Source: Sphingomonas elodea ATCC 31461
GTDB taxonomy: Bacteria; Pseudomonadota; Alphaproteobacteria; Sphingomonadales; Sphingomonadaceae
Reading direction: 5' to 3'
Assembly (NCBI RefSeq): GCF_000226955.1
Contig: NZ_AGFU01000017.1
Span: forward strand, 1 to 61,614
Length of the DNA: 61,614 nucleotides
Each line of letters begins with the position of its first letter. The stretch's first letter is position 1. Positions 1 to 9,095 of this stretch are shown piece by piece. Under the pieces are notes generated by a model, which ran no database searches, was not told where the DNA came from, and worked only from the letters and a program-made list of their open reading frames with translations. Made by a program: the position numbers and the translations under genes.

Positions 1-278
1 CCCGCCTCGGTGCGGCGAAGATTGGCATCGGCCGCGCGCAGATCGGCATTGGCCCGCAGCGCCTCCTCGACCAGTGAATCGAGCCGGGGATCGGCGTAGA
101 GCCGCCACCAGTGATCGGGCAGGGCAGCGTCGCTGAACGCCTTGTCCTTCGCCGACAGGAACGCGCCGGTGGCGGCAGGCGCATGGGCAGGGCCGGAAAC
201 GGGGGGATGATAGTCCGGCCCGGCGCGGGTGCACCCGGCGAGCAGCGCGACGGCGGCAAGCAGGAACCGGCGCCGCAT
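1..278 (-). CDS. NodT-family outer membrane efflux lipoprotein, N-terminal part
   Basis: Only the first 92 codons lie in the window; the gene runs off the left edge. The protein starts with a short basic stretch and a hydrophobic run ending in a lipobox (LLAGC, Cys near residue 16), so it should be a lipidated outer membrane protein. After that comes the GPDY..P start and a DHWWRLYADPRLDSLVEEAL stretch typical of the OMF/NodT outer membrane channel. Its ATG overlaps the stop of the upstream HlyD gene (ATGA), so it is the last visible gene of the export operon and would supply the outer membrane exit duct. The family call is firm; the exported substrate is unknown. Confidence 0.88.
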   Translation of the reverse strand, partial: MRRRFLLAAVALLAGCTRAGPDYHPPVSGPAHAPAATGAFLSAKDKAFSDAALPDHWWRLYADPRLDSLVEEALRANADLRAADANLRRTEA

Positions 279-1195
279 CACTGCTTCGCCTGCAGGGAGG
301 GGGCCGGCGTCGCCGTGGGCTGTATGGCGGGATCGGGCTGGATCGTCACCGTCGCGGTGCGGCCGGCGATCAGGCGGATGTCCGCCGGCACGCGGGTCAG
401 CTTCACCCGCACCGGGATGCGCTGGGCGAGCCGCACCCAGGTGAAGGTGGGGTCGACATTGGGCAGCAGGTTGCCCGCATTGCTGCGGGTGGTGTCGTTG
501 ATGCCGGCGGCGATGCTTTCGACCATGCCGTGGAGCAGGCGCGGCTCGCCCATCAGCTCCACCGTCACCGGCGCGCCGATGCGGATGCCGGGCAGCTTGG
601 TTTCCTCGAAATAGCCCTCCACCCGCACGCTGTCGGCATCGACCAGCGCCATCGCCTGCTGGCCGGCTGCGACATAGTCGCCCGGATGCAGGTCGAGATT
701 GGTGACGGTGCCGTTGACCGATGCCTTCACCTGGGTCCGCGCGACGTTCAGCTCGGCGCTTTGCACCGTCGTCATCGCCTGGGCGAGCGCGGCCCGGGCG
801 GTGGCGACGCGGGCGACGTTTTGCTCGTGCGTCTCCGCGGCGACGAGGTTGCCGAGGGCGAGGTCGCGGCGGGCCTCGCGCTGCGCCTGGGTCAGCGTCG
901 CGCGGGCGCTTTCGACGCTGGCATGGGCCTGCGCCAGCGCCAGCGAATAGCGCGGCCGGTCGATCACGAAGAGCAGGTCGCCTGCCTTGACCTGCTGGTT
1001 GTCGTGCACCGCCACCGCGGTGACCAGACCGCCGATATCCGGCGTCACCCGCACCACATCGGCCCGCACCCGCCCGTCGCGCGTCCAGGGGCTGCGCGCA
1101 TAATGCTGCCACAACCACCAGGCGACGAAGGCGGCGACGATCACGATGACGATCGTCGCGGCGCTGCGGCCAAGGGCAGGAAGGTAGCGTTTCAT
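278..1195 (-). CDS. HlyD-family periplasmic adaptor subunit
   Basis: This 305-aa membrane fusion protein would bridge an inner membrane pump and the NodT channel. It has one N-terminal membrane helix (about residues 12-30), then the RDGRVRADVV beta segment, a biotinyl-lipoyl-like region (DNQQVKAGDLLFVID), an alpha hairpin rich in Ala and Gln, and a second lipoyl half (LDLHPGDYVAAGQ). The order resembles the AaeA/EmrA type that works with FUSC permeases. The start at 1195 was chosen because the membrane helix follows directly; a longer reading frame upstream lies inside the neighbouring genes. It overlaps the DUF1656 gene by 4 bases and the NodT gene by 1. Confidence 0.9.
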   Translation of the reverse strand: MKRYLPALGRSAATIVIVIVAAFVAWWLWQHYARSPWTRDGRVRADVVRVTPDIGGLVTAVAVHDNQQVKAGDLLFVIDRPRYSLALAQAHASVESARATLTQAQREARRDLALGNLVAAETHEQNVARVATARAALAQAMTTVQSAELNVARTQVKASVNGTVTNLDLHPGDYVAAGQQAMALVDADSVRVEGYFEETKLPGIRIGAPVTVELMGEPRLLHGMVESIAAGINDTTRSNAGNLLPNVDPTFTWVRLAQRIPVRVKLTRVPADIRLIAGRTATVTIQPDPAIQPTATPAPSLQAKQ

Positions 1196-1407
1196 GGGCG
1201 GAATCCGATCGAGGGCGTGGCCCAGGCGAGCAGCCCGAGCAGCAGAATGAACAGGCAGAGATCGACGAGCGGGCGATAGGCCACGAAGCGATACAGGCCG
1301 AAGGCGTTGAGCAGGCGGGCGAGCGCCATGGTGAGCAGCATGGCGAGGATGCCGAGTACCAGCAGGGTCGGCACGAACACGCCGCCGATGGAGACTTCCC
1401 CGGTCAC
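1192..1407 (-). CDS. DUF1656 small membrane protein
   Basis: A 71-aa protein with two hydrophobic segments (about residues 10-32 and 46-65) and the GGVFVP start usual for DUF1656, the small AaeX-like partner found between FUSC permease and HlyD adaptor genes. It begins with GTG at 1407, which overlaps the FUSC stop codon (GTGA), and its end overlaps the HlyD start. Its role in the exporter is not established; the constant gene order suggests an accessory subunit of the inner membrane part. Confidence 0.82.
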   Translation of the reverse strand: MTGEVSIGGVFVPTLLVLGILAMLLTMALARLLNAFGLYRFVAYRPLVDLCLFILLLGLLAWATPSIGFRP

Positions 1408-3449
1408 AGCGCGGCCTCGGGCAGCGGATCGGCATCGGGGAAGAGGTTGCGGCGCAGGCTCACCAGGCCGAGCGTGCCCGCCCGGCGCACCGCGGCGTCG
1501 GCATCGCCGGCGACGGCGTGCAGCGCGGCGTCGATATGGGCGAGCAGGCCGGGATCCTCCGGCTTCTCCGCCTCGGGCTCCAGCCGACGATAATAGTCGC
1601 CGACGTCGCGCAGCACGTCGGTCAGCGGGGCGGCACGCTCGGGCGCCATGTCGAGCCGCACGGCGCGCAGTTCGCCGATGGCGACGCCGGTGCGCAGGTC
1701 GCGCAGGGCATCGTATAGCGGCTGGCCCGGCGAACGGCCGCTCAGCGCGAGCCGGGGCGCGAGCAGCGCGATCCGGTCCAGCATGCGGTTGATCCAGCCA
1801 CGGACGTCGGGCGGGGTCATCAGGTTGCTCCTCTCGGCGATGTCGGCCCAGCCCGCGCGCAGAGTGCGGCGGATCGCCTGGTCGATGCCGGCGGACTGGA
1901 GCAGCCGCGCCATCACGATCGCGAAGGCCACCCCCATCAGCTGGGCGATCGCGCCGTTGACGAAGCTGGCAAAGGCACTGGTGTAACGCGCGGAGATCAG
2001 CAGAGGGCTGCCGAGCCCGAGCAGCGTGGGCAGCGCGATGCCCATCCATTTGGGGGAATGCATCATCGCGCCGAGGATCAGCAGCGGCGGCGCCATCGCG
2101 GCGGCCAGCTGGCCGAACCCGTCCAGGCGCGGCATGATCGCATAGCCATAGATCGCCCCGAGGATGGTCGCGATCAGGGTGCCCCAGAAGAAGGTGCGCA
2201 GCGGCAGCAGCGGATCGGGGGCGGCGGCGAACAGCGCCAGGAACACGCCCGCCAGCATCACCGCCGTCGATCCGTCGGACCAGCCGCTCGCGATCCAGAT
2301 CGCCGAGCCCACCGCCAGGGTGAGGAACGCGCCGATCGCGCCGCGCAGCGCGCCGACCTTGTCGACATGCAGTTCGCGACCCCGGCGTCCTTCGAGCAGT
2401 TCGGCGACGCGAGGGGAAACCGGGCGGCGGTCGAGTGTCGCCAGCTGCTCGGCCAGTTCGCGGCAGTCGCGGTGCGCACCGATCAGCGCGGCGAGGCGCG
2501 AGAGCAGGCTGAGCAGCAGCAGGTCGTGCCAGGAACTGCCTTCCCGTACCGCCGGCTCCAGCGCCGCACAGCGCGCCTCGAGGGCGGCGGCATCGGCGGC
2601 GCGCTCCTCCCGGTCGCGGTCCAGCGTCTTCAGCCAGGCCTGGGTGTCGGTGAGCAGCGCGGCGACCTCCGGCGGCAGCCCGCCATGTGCCTGGAGCCGC
2701 ACGGTGCGATCGTCGACCGCGGCACCCAGCGGCATCAGCAGCGACAGCTGGTCCTGCAGCGCCCGTACCGTGCGCACGCGCGGCGCAGTGCGGGCGGTCT
2801 CGTAGGGCAGGTGGATGGAGAGCTGGTGCAGTTCGGTGATGTCGACGGCGAGGCGGCGGCGTTCGGCATCGACGCCGGCCACCGGCTCCAGCGCGAGCGC
2901 GTCGTGCGACCAGCGTTCGGCGTCCTGGAGGATGGTCGAGACGCGGGTGAGGAGGAAGGCGGCGACCGAGCGGGGGAAGATCACCCCGTGGACCAGGCTG
3001 CCGCAAAGGATGCCGAGGGTGATTTCCTGCACGCGCAGGCTGGCTACGGTGAAGATGGTGCCGGGCGCGTCGACGCTGGGCAGCACGATCAGGACCGCGC
3101 TGTAGCCCGCCAGCACGAACATGTAGGAACGCGGCGTACGATCGAGCAGCGACACGAACACGCACAGCCCCAGCCAGCCGGAGATCGCGAGGACGAGCAG
3201 TTCGGGCGCGTTGATCAGCGCGGGCACCATCAGCACCGCCGCCCCCGCGCCCACCACTGTGCCGATCACCCGGAACAGCGCCTTGGAGAGCACCGCCCCG
3301 GCCAGCGGCTGCGCGACGATATAGGCGGTGAGGAACGCCCAATAGGGCCGGTCCAGCCCGATCGACAGCGCCAGATAGATGGTGAGCATGCCGGCCGCGT
3401 AGGATTTGAGCGAGAACAGGGCGGCGTCGATGCCCCAGCGACCGGTCAT
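1404..3449 (-). CDS. FUSC-family aromatic acid/organic exporter permease
   Basis: A 681-aa inner membrane protein with the two-halved layout of the FUSC (fusaric acid resistance / AaeB) family: an N-terminal block of helices (RPYWAFLTAYIVAQP, about residues 33-47), a long soluble helical middle, and a second block of helices after about residue 370. Such permeases export aromatic carboxylic acids or fusaric acid with an HlyD adaptor. It overlaps marR by 4 bases and DUF1656 by 4 bases, so the five genes form a single transcription unit. The substrate cannot be read from the sequence. Confidence 0.88.
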   Translation of the reverse strand: MTGRWGIDAALFSLKSYAAGMLTIYLALSIGLDRPYWAFLTAYIVAQPLAGAVLSKALFRVIGTVVGAGAAVLMVPALINAPELLVLAISGWLGLCVFVSLLDRTPRSYMFVLAGYSAVLIVLPSVDAPGTIFTVASLRVQEITLGILCGSLVHGVIFPRSVAAFLLTRVSTILQDAERWSHDALALEPVAGVDAERRRLAVDITELHQLSIHLPYETARTAPRVRTVRALQDQLSLLMPLGAAVDDRTVRLQAHGGLPPEVAALLTDTQAWLKTLDRDREERAADAAALEARCAALEPAVREGSSWHDLLLLSLLSRLAALIGAHRDCRELAEQLATLDRRPVSPRVAELLEGRRGRELHVDKVGALRGAIGAFLTLAVGSAIWIASGWSDGSTAVMLAGVFLALFAAAPDPLLPLRTFFWGTLIATILGAIYGYAIMPRLDGFGQLAAAMAPPLLILGAMMHSPKWMGIALPTLLGLGSPLLISARYTSAFASFVNGAIAQLMGVAFAIVMARLLQSAGIDQAIRRTLRAGWADIAERSNLMTPPDVRGWINRMLDRIALLAPRLALSGRSPGQPLYDALRDLRTGVAIGELRAVRLDMAPERAAPLTDVLRDVGDYYRRLEPEAEKPEDPGLLAHIDAALHAVAGDADAAVRRAGTLGLVSLRRNLFPDADPLPEAAL

Positions 3450-3895
3450 GGCTGCTGCCGCCGATCGGCCAGTCTCGCCGCCAGATGATCCAGTACGCGC
3501 AAGGTCGTCTCCAGTTCCCCGTCGCTCACCCCGTCGAGCAACTCGCTGCGCAACGCAGCGAGGCGGCGGTCGATCCGTGACGCGTGCGAAACGCCGTTTT
3601 CGGTGAGGCGGAGGCGGTTGGCGCGCCGATCGCGCGGGTCGACCATGCGGATGACAAGGCCCGCTTCTTCCAGCGCGTGCACCGTGCGGACCAGCGAAGC
3701 CTCGGTCACGCCCACGGCGCGGGCGAGATCGGTCTGTCGGGCATCGTCGCCAAGCCGCTGCAGATAGACCAGCGCCCAGCCGGTCGACCCGGAAATGTCG
3801 AGCGACGCGAGCGCGGCATCGGCAAGGCGCTGCCAGGCACGTGCGACGGGAATCATGCGCGTCGCAAGCGCGCGCTCCTGGGAATGCCTATCCAT
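3446..3895 (-). CDS. MarR-family transcriptional regulator of the export operon
   Basis: A 149-aa winged-helix repressor. The HTH lies around ARQTDLARAVGVTEASLVRTVHAL, and the wing has the family signature DPRDRRANRLRLTENG. MarR proteins usually bind palindromes in their own promoter and are released by small aromatic ligands, which suits the FUSC exporter downstream. I prefer the ATG at 3895. Another ATG at 3904 lies inside the palindromic operator; neither has a clear ribosome binding site, so the message may be leaderless or nearly so. The gene overlaps the FUSC start by 4 bases. Confidence 0.88.
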   Translation of the reverse strand: MDRHSQERALATRMIPVARAWQRLADAALASLDISGSTGWALVYLQRLGDDARQTDLARAVGVTEASLVRTVHALEEAGLVIRMVDPRDRRANRLRLTENGVSHASRIDRRLAALRSELLDGVSDGELETTLRVLDHLAARLADRRQQP

Positions 3896-3900
3896 AGAAG

Positions 3901-3926
3901 GCATTAGTTAGGATGCTAACTAATGC
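3901..3926 (-). promoter_or_regulatory. Perfect palindromic operator of the MarR/FUSC operon
   Basis: Two perfect 11-base arms (GCATTAGTTAG and CTAACTAATGC) separated by 4 bases lie exactly at the 5' end of marR. Read on the minus strand, a possible -35 (TTGATT) just upstream and a -10-like TAACTA inside the palindrome are about 16 bases apart, so a bound dimer would cover the promoter. The palindrome is seen directly. Binding by the adjacent MarR protein is inferred from how this family behaves. Confidence 0.7.
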
Positions 3927-3962
3927 AATCAACCCCTATTCGGTATGGATAGGGATCGCGAC

Positions 3963-4469
3963 CTATTTCAGTCGGAGCGGAAGCCCCGCCGCGAGGAACT
4001 GCACTTCGTCGGCTGCGGCCGCGATCGCCTGGTTGAGCCGTCCGGCAGCATCGCGAAAGCGGCGGGCCAACGCATTGTCCGGCACGATGCCGAGGCCGAC
4101 CTCGTTGGCGACCAGGATGACCGGCCCCGCCGCCTGCGCGACGGCATGGGCAAGGGCCTCGGTCTCGGCGTCGAGGTCGCGTTCGGCGAACATCAGGTTC
4201 GAGGTCCACAAGGTCAGGCAATCGACCAGCAGCACGCGACCCGGCCGGGCCTGGATGGGGACGGCGGCGGGCAGATCGAGGGGAACGTCCAGCGTCGACC
4301 AGCGCGGGCCGCGATCGGCGCGGTGGCGGGCGATGCGGTCTTCCATCTCCGCATCGAGCGGCTGGGCGGTGGCGACATAGACCAGGTCGCCGGGAAGGGA
4401 CTCGGCCCGCGCCTGGGCGTAGCGGCTCTTGCCCGAACGGGCGCCGCCGAGAACGAGCAAGCGGGTCAT
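3963..4469 (-). CDS. cobU: Adenosylcobinamide kinase / adenosylcobinamide-phosphate guanylyltransferase
   Basis: A 168-aa cytoplasmic enzyme that phosphorylates adenosylcobinamide and then attaches GMP to give adenosylcobinamide-GDP. The N-terminal P-loop GGARSGKS (residues 8-15), the YVATAQ segment, [10 protein letters not shown] and VDCLTLW, and [11 protein letters not shown] are all diagnostic of CobU/CobP. It is the last gene of the cobalamin operon; its ATG overlaps the cobQ stop (ATGA). About 60 bases separate it from the marR start. Confidence 0.95.
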   Translation of the reverse strand: MTRLLVLGGARSGKSRYAQARAESLPGDLVYVATAQPLDAEMEDRIARHRADRGPRWSTLDVPLDLPAAVPIQARPGRVLLVDCLTLWTSNLMFAERDLDAETEALAHAVAQAAGPVILVANEVGLGIVPDNALARRFRDAAGRLNQAIAAAADEVQFLAAGLPLRLK

Positions 4470-5923
4470 GGCCGGGTCTCCTGGGCGAGCGCGATCAGCG
4501 CGGGGATGTCGACATGGGTTTCCAGCTCGGCGGCGATCGCATCGAGTGCGGCGTCGACCGATGCGGCATAGTCCGCACCCGACGAGGCGATGCCGATCCG
4601 CGCGAGCAGGGCGCGGCGCAGCTCGGTGCTGGCGAACAGGCCGTGCAGATAGGTGCCCAGCACGCGCCCGTCGGCCGTCTGCGCACCATCCGGGCCGCGC
4701 TCCAGCGTCGCGAAGGGGCGGGCGGTATCGGGGCCGGTGGTGGCCCCCATGTGCATCTCATAGCCGTGGATCGGCGCGCCGAGCGCGGTGCCGCGCGCCG
4801 CGCGCAGTGCCTTCTCCTGCGTCAGCACCGTCTCGACGTCGAGCAGGCCGAGCCCCTCGGCGCGCCCTGCCGGACCCTCGATCCCGTGCGGATCGGCGAT
4901 GGCGCGGCCGAGCATCTGATAGCCGCCGCAGATGCCCAGTACCGCGCCGCCGCGCCGGTGATGGGCGAGGATGTCGATGTCCCAGCCCTGTTCGCGCAAG
5001 GCGGCAAGATCGGCAATGGTCGCCTTGGAGCCGGGCAGGACGACAAGCGCGGCGTCGCCCGGGATCGGCCGGCCTGGCGGGATCATCGCGAGCGTCACGC
5101 CTGGTTCGAGCTTGAGCGGATCGAGATCGTCGAAATTGGCGATGCGCGGCAGCATCGGGCAGGCGATCAGCAGGTGATCGCCCGTGCGGTGGGCGGTGCG
5201 CTCCAGCACCACCGCATCCTCGCTCGGCAGGCGGGCGGCATCGCGCAGCCAGGGGATCAGGCCATAGCCGCGCCAGCCCGAGCGTGCCTCGATCTGCGCA
5301 TAGCCGTCGGCGAACAGGGCTGGATCGCCCCGGAACTTGTTGATCAGGAAGCCGCGGATCATCGCGGCGTCCTCGGAATCGAGCACCGCGCGGGTGCCGA
5401 CCACCGCCGCGATCACCCCGCCGCGGTCGATATCGCCGACCAGCACCACCGGCACACCGGCGGCCCGGGCGAAGCCCATATTGGCGATGTCGCCGGCGCG
5501 CAGGTTGATCTCGGCGGGCGAGCCCGCCCCTTCCACCAGCACCACGTCGCATTGTGCCTCCAGCCGGCGAAAGCTCGCCAGCACCTCGCCGAGCAGCGGG
5601 CGCCGGGCCTCGCGAAAATTGCCGGCATGGAGCGTGCCGCGCACCCGGCCGTGCACCACCAGTTGCGAGGTGCGATCGGCCTGGGGCTTGAGCAGCACCG
5701 GGTTCATGTCGGTATGCGGCGCGACCCGGCAGGCCAGGGCCTGGAGGGCCTGGGCGCGTCCTATTTCGCCACCATCTTCGGTAACCGCGGCGTTGTTCGA
5801 CATGTTCTGCGGCTTGAACGGGCGGACCCGCAGGCCGCGGTTGGCGAGCGCCCGGCAGAGCCCGGCGACCAGCACCGACTTGCCGACGTCCGACCCGGTG
5901 CCCTGCAGCATCAACGCACCCAT
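4466..5923 (-). CDS. cobQ: Adenosylcobyric acid synthase (glutamine-hydrolysing)
   Basis: A 485-aa amidotransferase that amidates four carboxylates of adenosylcobyrinic acid a,c-diamide. It has an N-terminal ATP-binding domain ([20 protein letters not shown]), then [12 protein letters not shown], then a C-terminal class I glutamine amidotransferase domain with the nucleophile in [10 protein letters not shown] and the final YLHGLF histidine. The ATG at 5923 follows AGGAGG with ideal spacing, which decides the start and places it 13 bases inside the end of cobD. CobQ acts before the nucleotide loop, so its presence shows the pathway reaches further back than simple cobinamide salvage. Confidence 0.95.
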   Translation of the reverse strand: MGALMLQGTGSDVGKSVLVAGLCRALANRGLRVRPFKPQNMSNNAAVTEDGGEIGRAQALQALACRVAPHTDMNPVLLKPQADRTSQLVVHGRVRGTLHAGNFREARRPLLGEVLASFRRLEAQCDVVLVEGAGSPAEINLRAGDIANMGFARAAGVPVVLVGDIDRGGVIAAVVGTRAVLDSEDAAMIRGFLINKFRGDPALFADGYAQIEARSGWRGYGLIPWLRDAARLPSEDAVVLERTAHRTGDHLLIACPMLPRIANFDDLDPLKLEPGVTLAMIPPGRPIPGDAALVVLPGSKATIADLAALREQGWDIDILAHHRRGGAVLGICGGYQMLGRAIADPHGIEGPAGRAEGLGLLDVETVLTQEKALRAARGTALGAPIHGYEMHMGATTGPDTARPFATLERGPDGAQTADGRVLGTYLHGLFASTELRRALLARIGIASSGADYAASVDAALDAIAAELETHVDIPALIALAQETRP

Positions 5924-6843
5924 GCGAGCCCTCCTGCGATCAGCCATAGCAGTCCGCAGGCGCGGACATAAAGGCCGAGGCCCCGGTGGATGTCGCCGGC
6001 AACCGCGTCGGTTCGGCCGTCGCCGATCCAGGGCTTGGCCTGCACGGCGCCGTCATAGGCGATCGGCCCGGCGAGCCGCAGGCCCAGCGCGCCGGCCATC
6101 GCCGCCTCGGGCCAGCCGGCATTGGGCGAGGCATGCTTGCCGGCGTCCCGCCACATCGTGCCCCAGCCGCGACCGGCAGCCAGACACAGCAGCAGCCCGG
6201 AGAGCCGGGCCGGCGCGAGGTTGAGCAGGTCGTCGGTGCGCGCCGCCGCCCAGCCGAACGCCCGCCAGCGCGGTTCGCGGTGGCCGATCAGGCTGTCGGC
6301 GGTGTTGATCGCCTTGTAGATCCACAGGCCCGGCAACCCGCCGACCAGCAGCCAGAACAGCGGCGCGACGATCCCGTCGCAGAAGCTCTCGGCCAGGCTT
6401 TCGATCGCGGCACGAGCAACCCCCGGCGCATCCAGCCGCGCGGTATCGCGACCGACGATATAGCCGACCGCGGTGCGTGCGGCGCTCAGGTCGCCGGCGG
6501 CGAGCGCCGCCGCGACCGGGCGGACATGGACATAGAGGCTGCGCTGAGCGAGCCCGGGGAACGCCGCCAGCGCGACGAGCAGCCAGCCGTGCGGAAGCCG
6601 CATCGCGATCCGCTCGATCTCCCACCCGGCGGCACCGGCGAGGAGCAGCAGGAGCAGCACCGTCGCGACACCCCCCATTCGGCGCATCCGCTCCGGCAGG
6701 TCTGCCCGGTTCCAGCGCTGCTCGCACGCGGCGATCAGCCGGGCGAAGCCGCCGACCGGATGCCCGATCCGCGCATAGAGCCAGGCCGGCCAGCCGATCG
6801 CCGCCTCCAGCGCCAGCGCGGCGAGCGCGACCGGCTCAGCCAT
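5911..6843 (-). CDS. cobD: Adenosylcobinamide-phosphate synthase
   Basis: A 310-aa integral membrane protein (CbiB/CobD) that attaches the aminopropanol arm to adenosylcobyric acid. Recognisable segments are [10 protein letters not shown] near the start, [31 protein letters not shown] (residues about 140-175), and the [15 protein letters not shown] signature. Several hydrophobic helices are present. It begins inside the end of cobC (ATG at 6843, cobC stop at 6836) without a clear ribosome binding site, which suggests translational coupling. Confidence 0.94.
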   Translation of the reverse strand: MAEPVALAALALEAAIGWPAWLYARIGHPVGGFARLIAACEQRWNRADLPERMRRMGGVATVLLLLLLAGAAGWEIERIAMRLPHGWLLVALAAFPGLAQRSLYVHVRPVAAALAAGDLSAARTAVGYIVGRDTARLDAPGVARAAIESLAESFCDGIVAPLFWLLVGGLPGLWIYKAINTADSLIGHREPRWRAFGWAAARTDDLLNLAPARLSGLLLCLAAGRGWGTMWRDAGKHASPNAGWPEAAMAGALGLRLAGPIAYDGAVQAKPWIGDGRTDAVAGDIHRGLGLYVRACGLLWLIAGGLAWVR

Positions 6844-7813
6844 GGCCGAGCGCCCGGTCGAGCCGGTCGAGCGCTTCACCGGTCGCGGGGGTGCCGAGAC
6901 GGAGCCATGTCGGCGCATAGTCGAACGGGCGGGTGAGGATGTGCGCCTTTGCCAGCCGCTCGAACAGCGCGGGCGCTGCCGGGTGCTCGACCAGCCGGAA
7001 CAGCGGCGAGGCCCCCGTGGGCGCGAGACCATGGCGGCGCAGTACCGCATCGAGCGCCTCGGCACGCTGCGGCAGCGCGATGCGGGTTGTCTCGATCCAG
7101 GCGGTGTCGCGATAGGCGGCGGTACCGATCGCCAGCGCGGTCGCGTCGATCGGCCAGTCGCCGAGGATGCGGCGGTACCGCGCCAGCAGCGTGCGCGGGC
7201 CGAGCACGAAGCCGAGCCGAATCCCCGCCAGCCCGAAGAACTTGCCGAAAGAGCGAAACACGATCAGCCGCCGTGCATCGCCTGCCGAGGGCGCGATGCT
7301 CGCGTCCGGGTGCGGATCGGCAAAGGCTTCGTCGACCACCAGCCAGCCGCCGGCAGCGGTGCGATCGGCGAGCAGGGCTTCGAGCGTCTCGCGGAGCAGC
7401 AGGGTGCCGGTGGGGTTGTTGGGATTGGCGAGGATCAGGGTCGCGTTTCCCGGCACGGGCGTATCCGGCGCCAGTGCCATGCTGTCCGCGAAGATCGCCC
7501 CATGCGTGCGGTAGCCGGGAGCAAGGTGGCAGGCGCGGCCGCCGAGCAGCATGCCGAGCAGCCGCAGGCCCATCTCGCTGCCGGGCACCGCGCAGACATG
7601 CTCGGGGGCAGTGCCGAAACAACAGGCTGCCGCCGCTTCCAGCGTCGCGAGCGCGGCAGGGCCGGGCAGGGGGGCAAGGTCTGCCCGCAGCGCTGCCGGT
7701 ACCGGCCACGCATCGGCGTTGATGCCGGTCGACAGGTCCAGCCAGTTCCCCTCGCCGAAGCGGGCGCGGGCGGCGGTCAGGTTGCCGCCATGGTGCAGCA
7801 GCGGATCGCTCAT
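6836..7813 (-). CDS. cobC: Threonine-phosphate decarboxylase (aminotransferase fold)
   Basis: A 325-aa PLP enzyme of fold type I that makes aminopropanol phosphate from threonine phosphate for CobD. It shows the HGGNL start, the LDLSTGIN segment, ANPNNPTG, the aspartate in VVDEAFAD, and the PLP-lysine region FRSFGKFFGLAGIRLG. The name follows the Pseudomonas usage of cobC (CobD in Salmonella). Both ends overlap neighbours: ATGA with cobS upstream, and 8 bases with cobD downstream. Confidence 0.93.
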   Translation of the reverse strand: MSDPLLHHGGNLTAARARFGEGNWLDLSTGINADAWPVPAALRADLAPLPGPAALATLEAAAACCFGTAPEHVCAVPGSEMGLRLLGMLLGGRACHLAPGYRTHGAIFADSMALAPDTPVPGNATLILANPNNPTGTLLLRETLEALLADRTAAGGWLVVDEAFADPHPDASIAPSAGDARRLIVFRSFGKFFGLAGIRLGFVLGPRTLLARYRRILGDWPIDATALAIGTAAYRDTAWIETTRIALPQRAEALDAVLRRHGLAPTGASPLFRLVEHPAAPALFERLAKAHILTRPFDYAPTWLRLGTPATGEALDRLDRALGHG

Positions 7814-8532
7814 GCCAGATGCGGGGCGATCGCGAAGGCGAGCAGCAGGCCGGTCTCGACCAGCTCGATGCCCGCGCCGTGCCCGTCGCCCGAGATGCCG
7901 CCGAGCAGCCGCCGCACCCGCCAGCCCCAGGCGGCGATCAGCAGCGGCGCCGCGATCAGCGCGGGCGCGGCGATCGCGGCCGCGAAGGCGAGGAGCACGC
8001 TCCAAAGGATCAGGTCGGCCGGGCGAATGGCGCTGCGGAAGCGGCTGGCGAGCCCTTCATGCAGCGGCGGCAGCCACCAGCTCCACACCAGCGGGCCCAG
8101 CCGGGCGGCGGCGGGAAGGAACAACAGCGTCCACCAGACACCGCCGGCCAGCACCGCGTGGAGCAGCACCAGCTTGGCGAGCAACTGCATCGCGATCGCG
8201 ACCACGCCGAAGCTGCCGACATGCGGATCGGCCAGCACCGCGCGCAGCCGATCCCGCCCCTTGTGGAGCGCGCCGCTCGCATCGGCGAGGTCCGCCAGCC
8301 CGTCGAGGTGGAGCGCGCCGGTCACCCCGACCCAGGCCGCCAGCGCGGCAAGCGCACCGCTCCAGGGATCGAGCTGGAGCCCGAGCCACGCGGCCACCAG
8401 CACGACCAGCCCCACCACCAGCCCGGCGGCCGGAAACCAGCGCATCGAGCGGACAAAGGCAGCTTCGTCGGCCGCGACCGTCGGCAGCGGCAGGCGGGTG
8501 AGGAACTGCAGGGCGATGACGAAGTCTCTCAT
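7810..8532 (-). CDS. cobS: Adenosylcobinamide-GDP ribazoletransferase
   Basis: A 240-aa membrane enzyme that joins adenosylcobinamide-GDP and alpha-ribazole (or its phosphate), closing the nucleotide loop. The N-terminal FLTRLPLP, the metal-binding LHLDGLADLADA, the KGRDRLRAVLADPHVGSFGV stretch and the C-terminal GGISGDGHGAGIELVE are family hallmarks. Multiple hydrophobic helices follow. It overlaps the phosphatase gene by 4 bases (ATGA). Confidence 0.95.
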   Translation of the reverse strand: MRDFVIALQFLTRLPLPTVAADEAAFVRSMRWFPAAGLVVGLVVLVAAWLGLQLDPWSGALAALAAWVGVTGALHLDGLADLADASGALHKGRDRLRAVLADPHVGSFGVVAIAMQLLAKLVLLHAVLAGGVWWTLLFLPAAARLGPLVWSWWLPPLHEGLASRFRSAIRPADLILWSVLLAFAAAIAAPALIAAPLLIAAWGWRVRRLLGGISGDGHGAGIELVETGLLLAFAIAPHLA

Positions 8533-9095
8533 GTACGCAATCCGATGATCTGGCCGACACGCGGCGTGCCCGGCCAGATGCGCACGCTGAGCAGCGCGGC
8601 ATGGGGCAGGGCGATGTTCCAAAGCTGAGGAAAGTCGAGCGCGCACAGGCTGGCGAGCGCCGCGCGCATCGCCCCGCCATGCGTGACGACCAGCGTCGGC
8701 CGGTCGATCGCGTCGATCGCCGCACCGACGCGGGCGACCAGCGCGGGCCATGCCTCGCCGCCGGGGGGGATATGGGCCGCGGGATCGCTCTGGAAGGCGG
8801 CCAGCGCCGCGGCGTCGATGGCATCGAACGGCTGACCGTCCCACGTGCCGAAATCGAGTTCGCGCCACCGCGGATCCCGGCCGGCGGCGACGCCGAGATC
8901 GGCCGCTATCCGCTCGGCGGGCGCGCGCGTGCGGGCCCGATCGGAATGGAGGATGGCCTCCACCGCCAGTCCGGTCGCGCGCGCCGTGCAGGCCTCGATT
9001 CCCTCCGGCAGCGGCGCGGCATCGGTTCGGCCGATCAGCCGCCCCTCGGCCTCGGTGATGCCGTGGCGAAGTAGGTGGACGACGATACCGCTCAT
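8529..9095 (-). CDS. Histidine phosphatase, probable alpha-ribazole phosphatase
   Basis: A 188-aa histidine phosphatase-superfamily protein. The catalytic LLRHG motif lies at residues 8-12, the second Arg/Glu region in WRELDFGTWDG, and the second catalytic histidine in VVTHGGAMR. Its place between cobT and cobS makes alpha-ribazole-5'-phosphate dephosphorylation the likely reaction (the Salmonella CobC role). The superfamily is certain; the substrate is inferred from the operon. Confidence 0.87.
   Translation of the reverse strand: MSGIVVHLLRHGITEAEGRLIGRTDAAPLPEGIEACTARATGLAVEAILHSDRARTRAPAERIAADLGVAAGRDPRWRELDFGTWDGQPFDAIDAAALAAFQSDPAAHIPPGGEAWPALVARVGAAIDAIDRPTLVVTHGGAMRAALASLCALDFPQLWNIALPHAALLSVRIWPGTPRVGQIIGLRT

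Noticed and set aside
1192-3342. A 716-codon minus-strand frame through the FUSC gene
   Set aside because: Only its last 71 codons (the DUF1656 gene) are real; the rest is an out-of-frame shadow of the FUSC gene.
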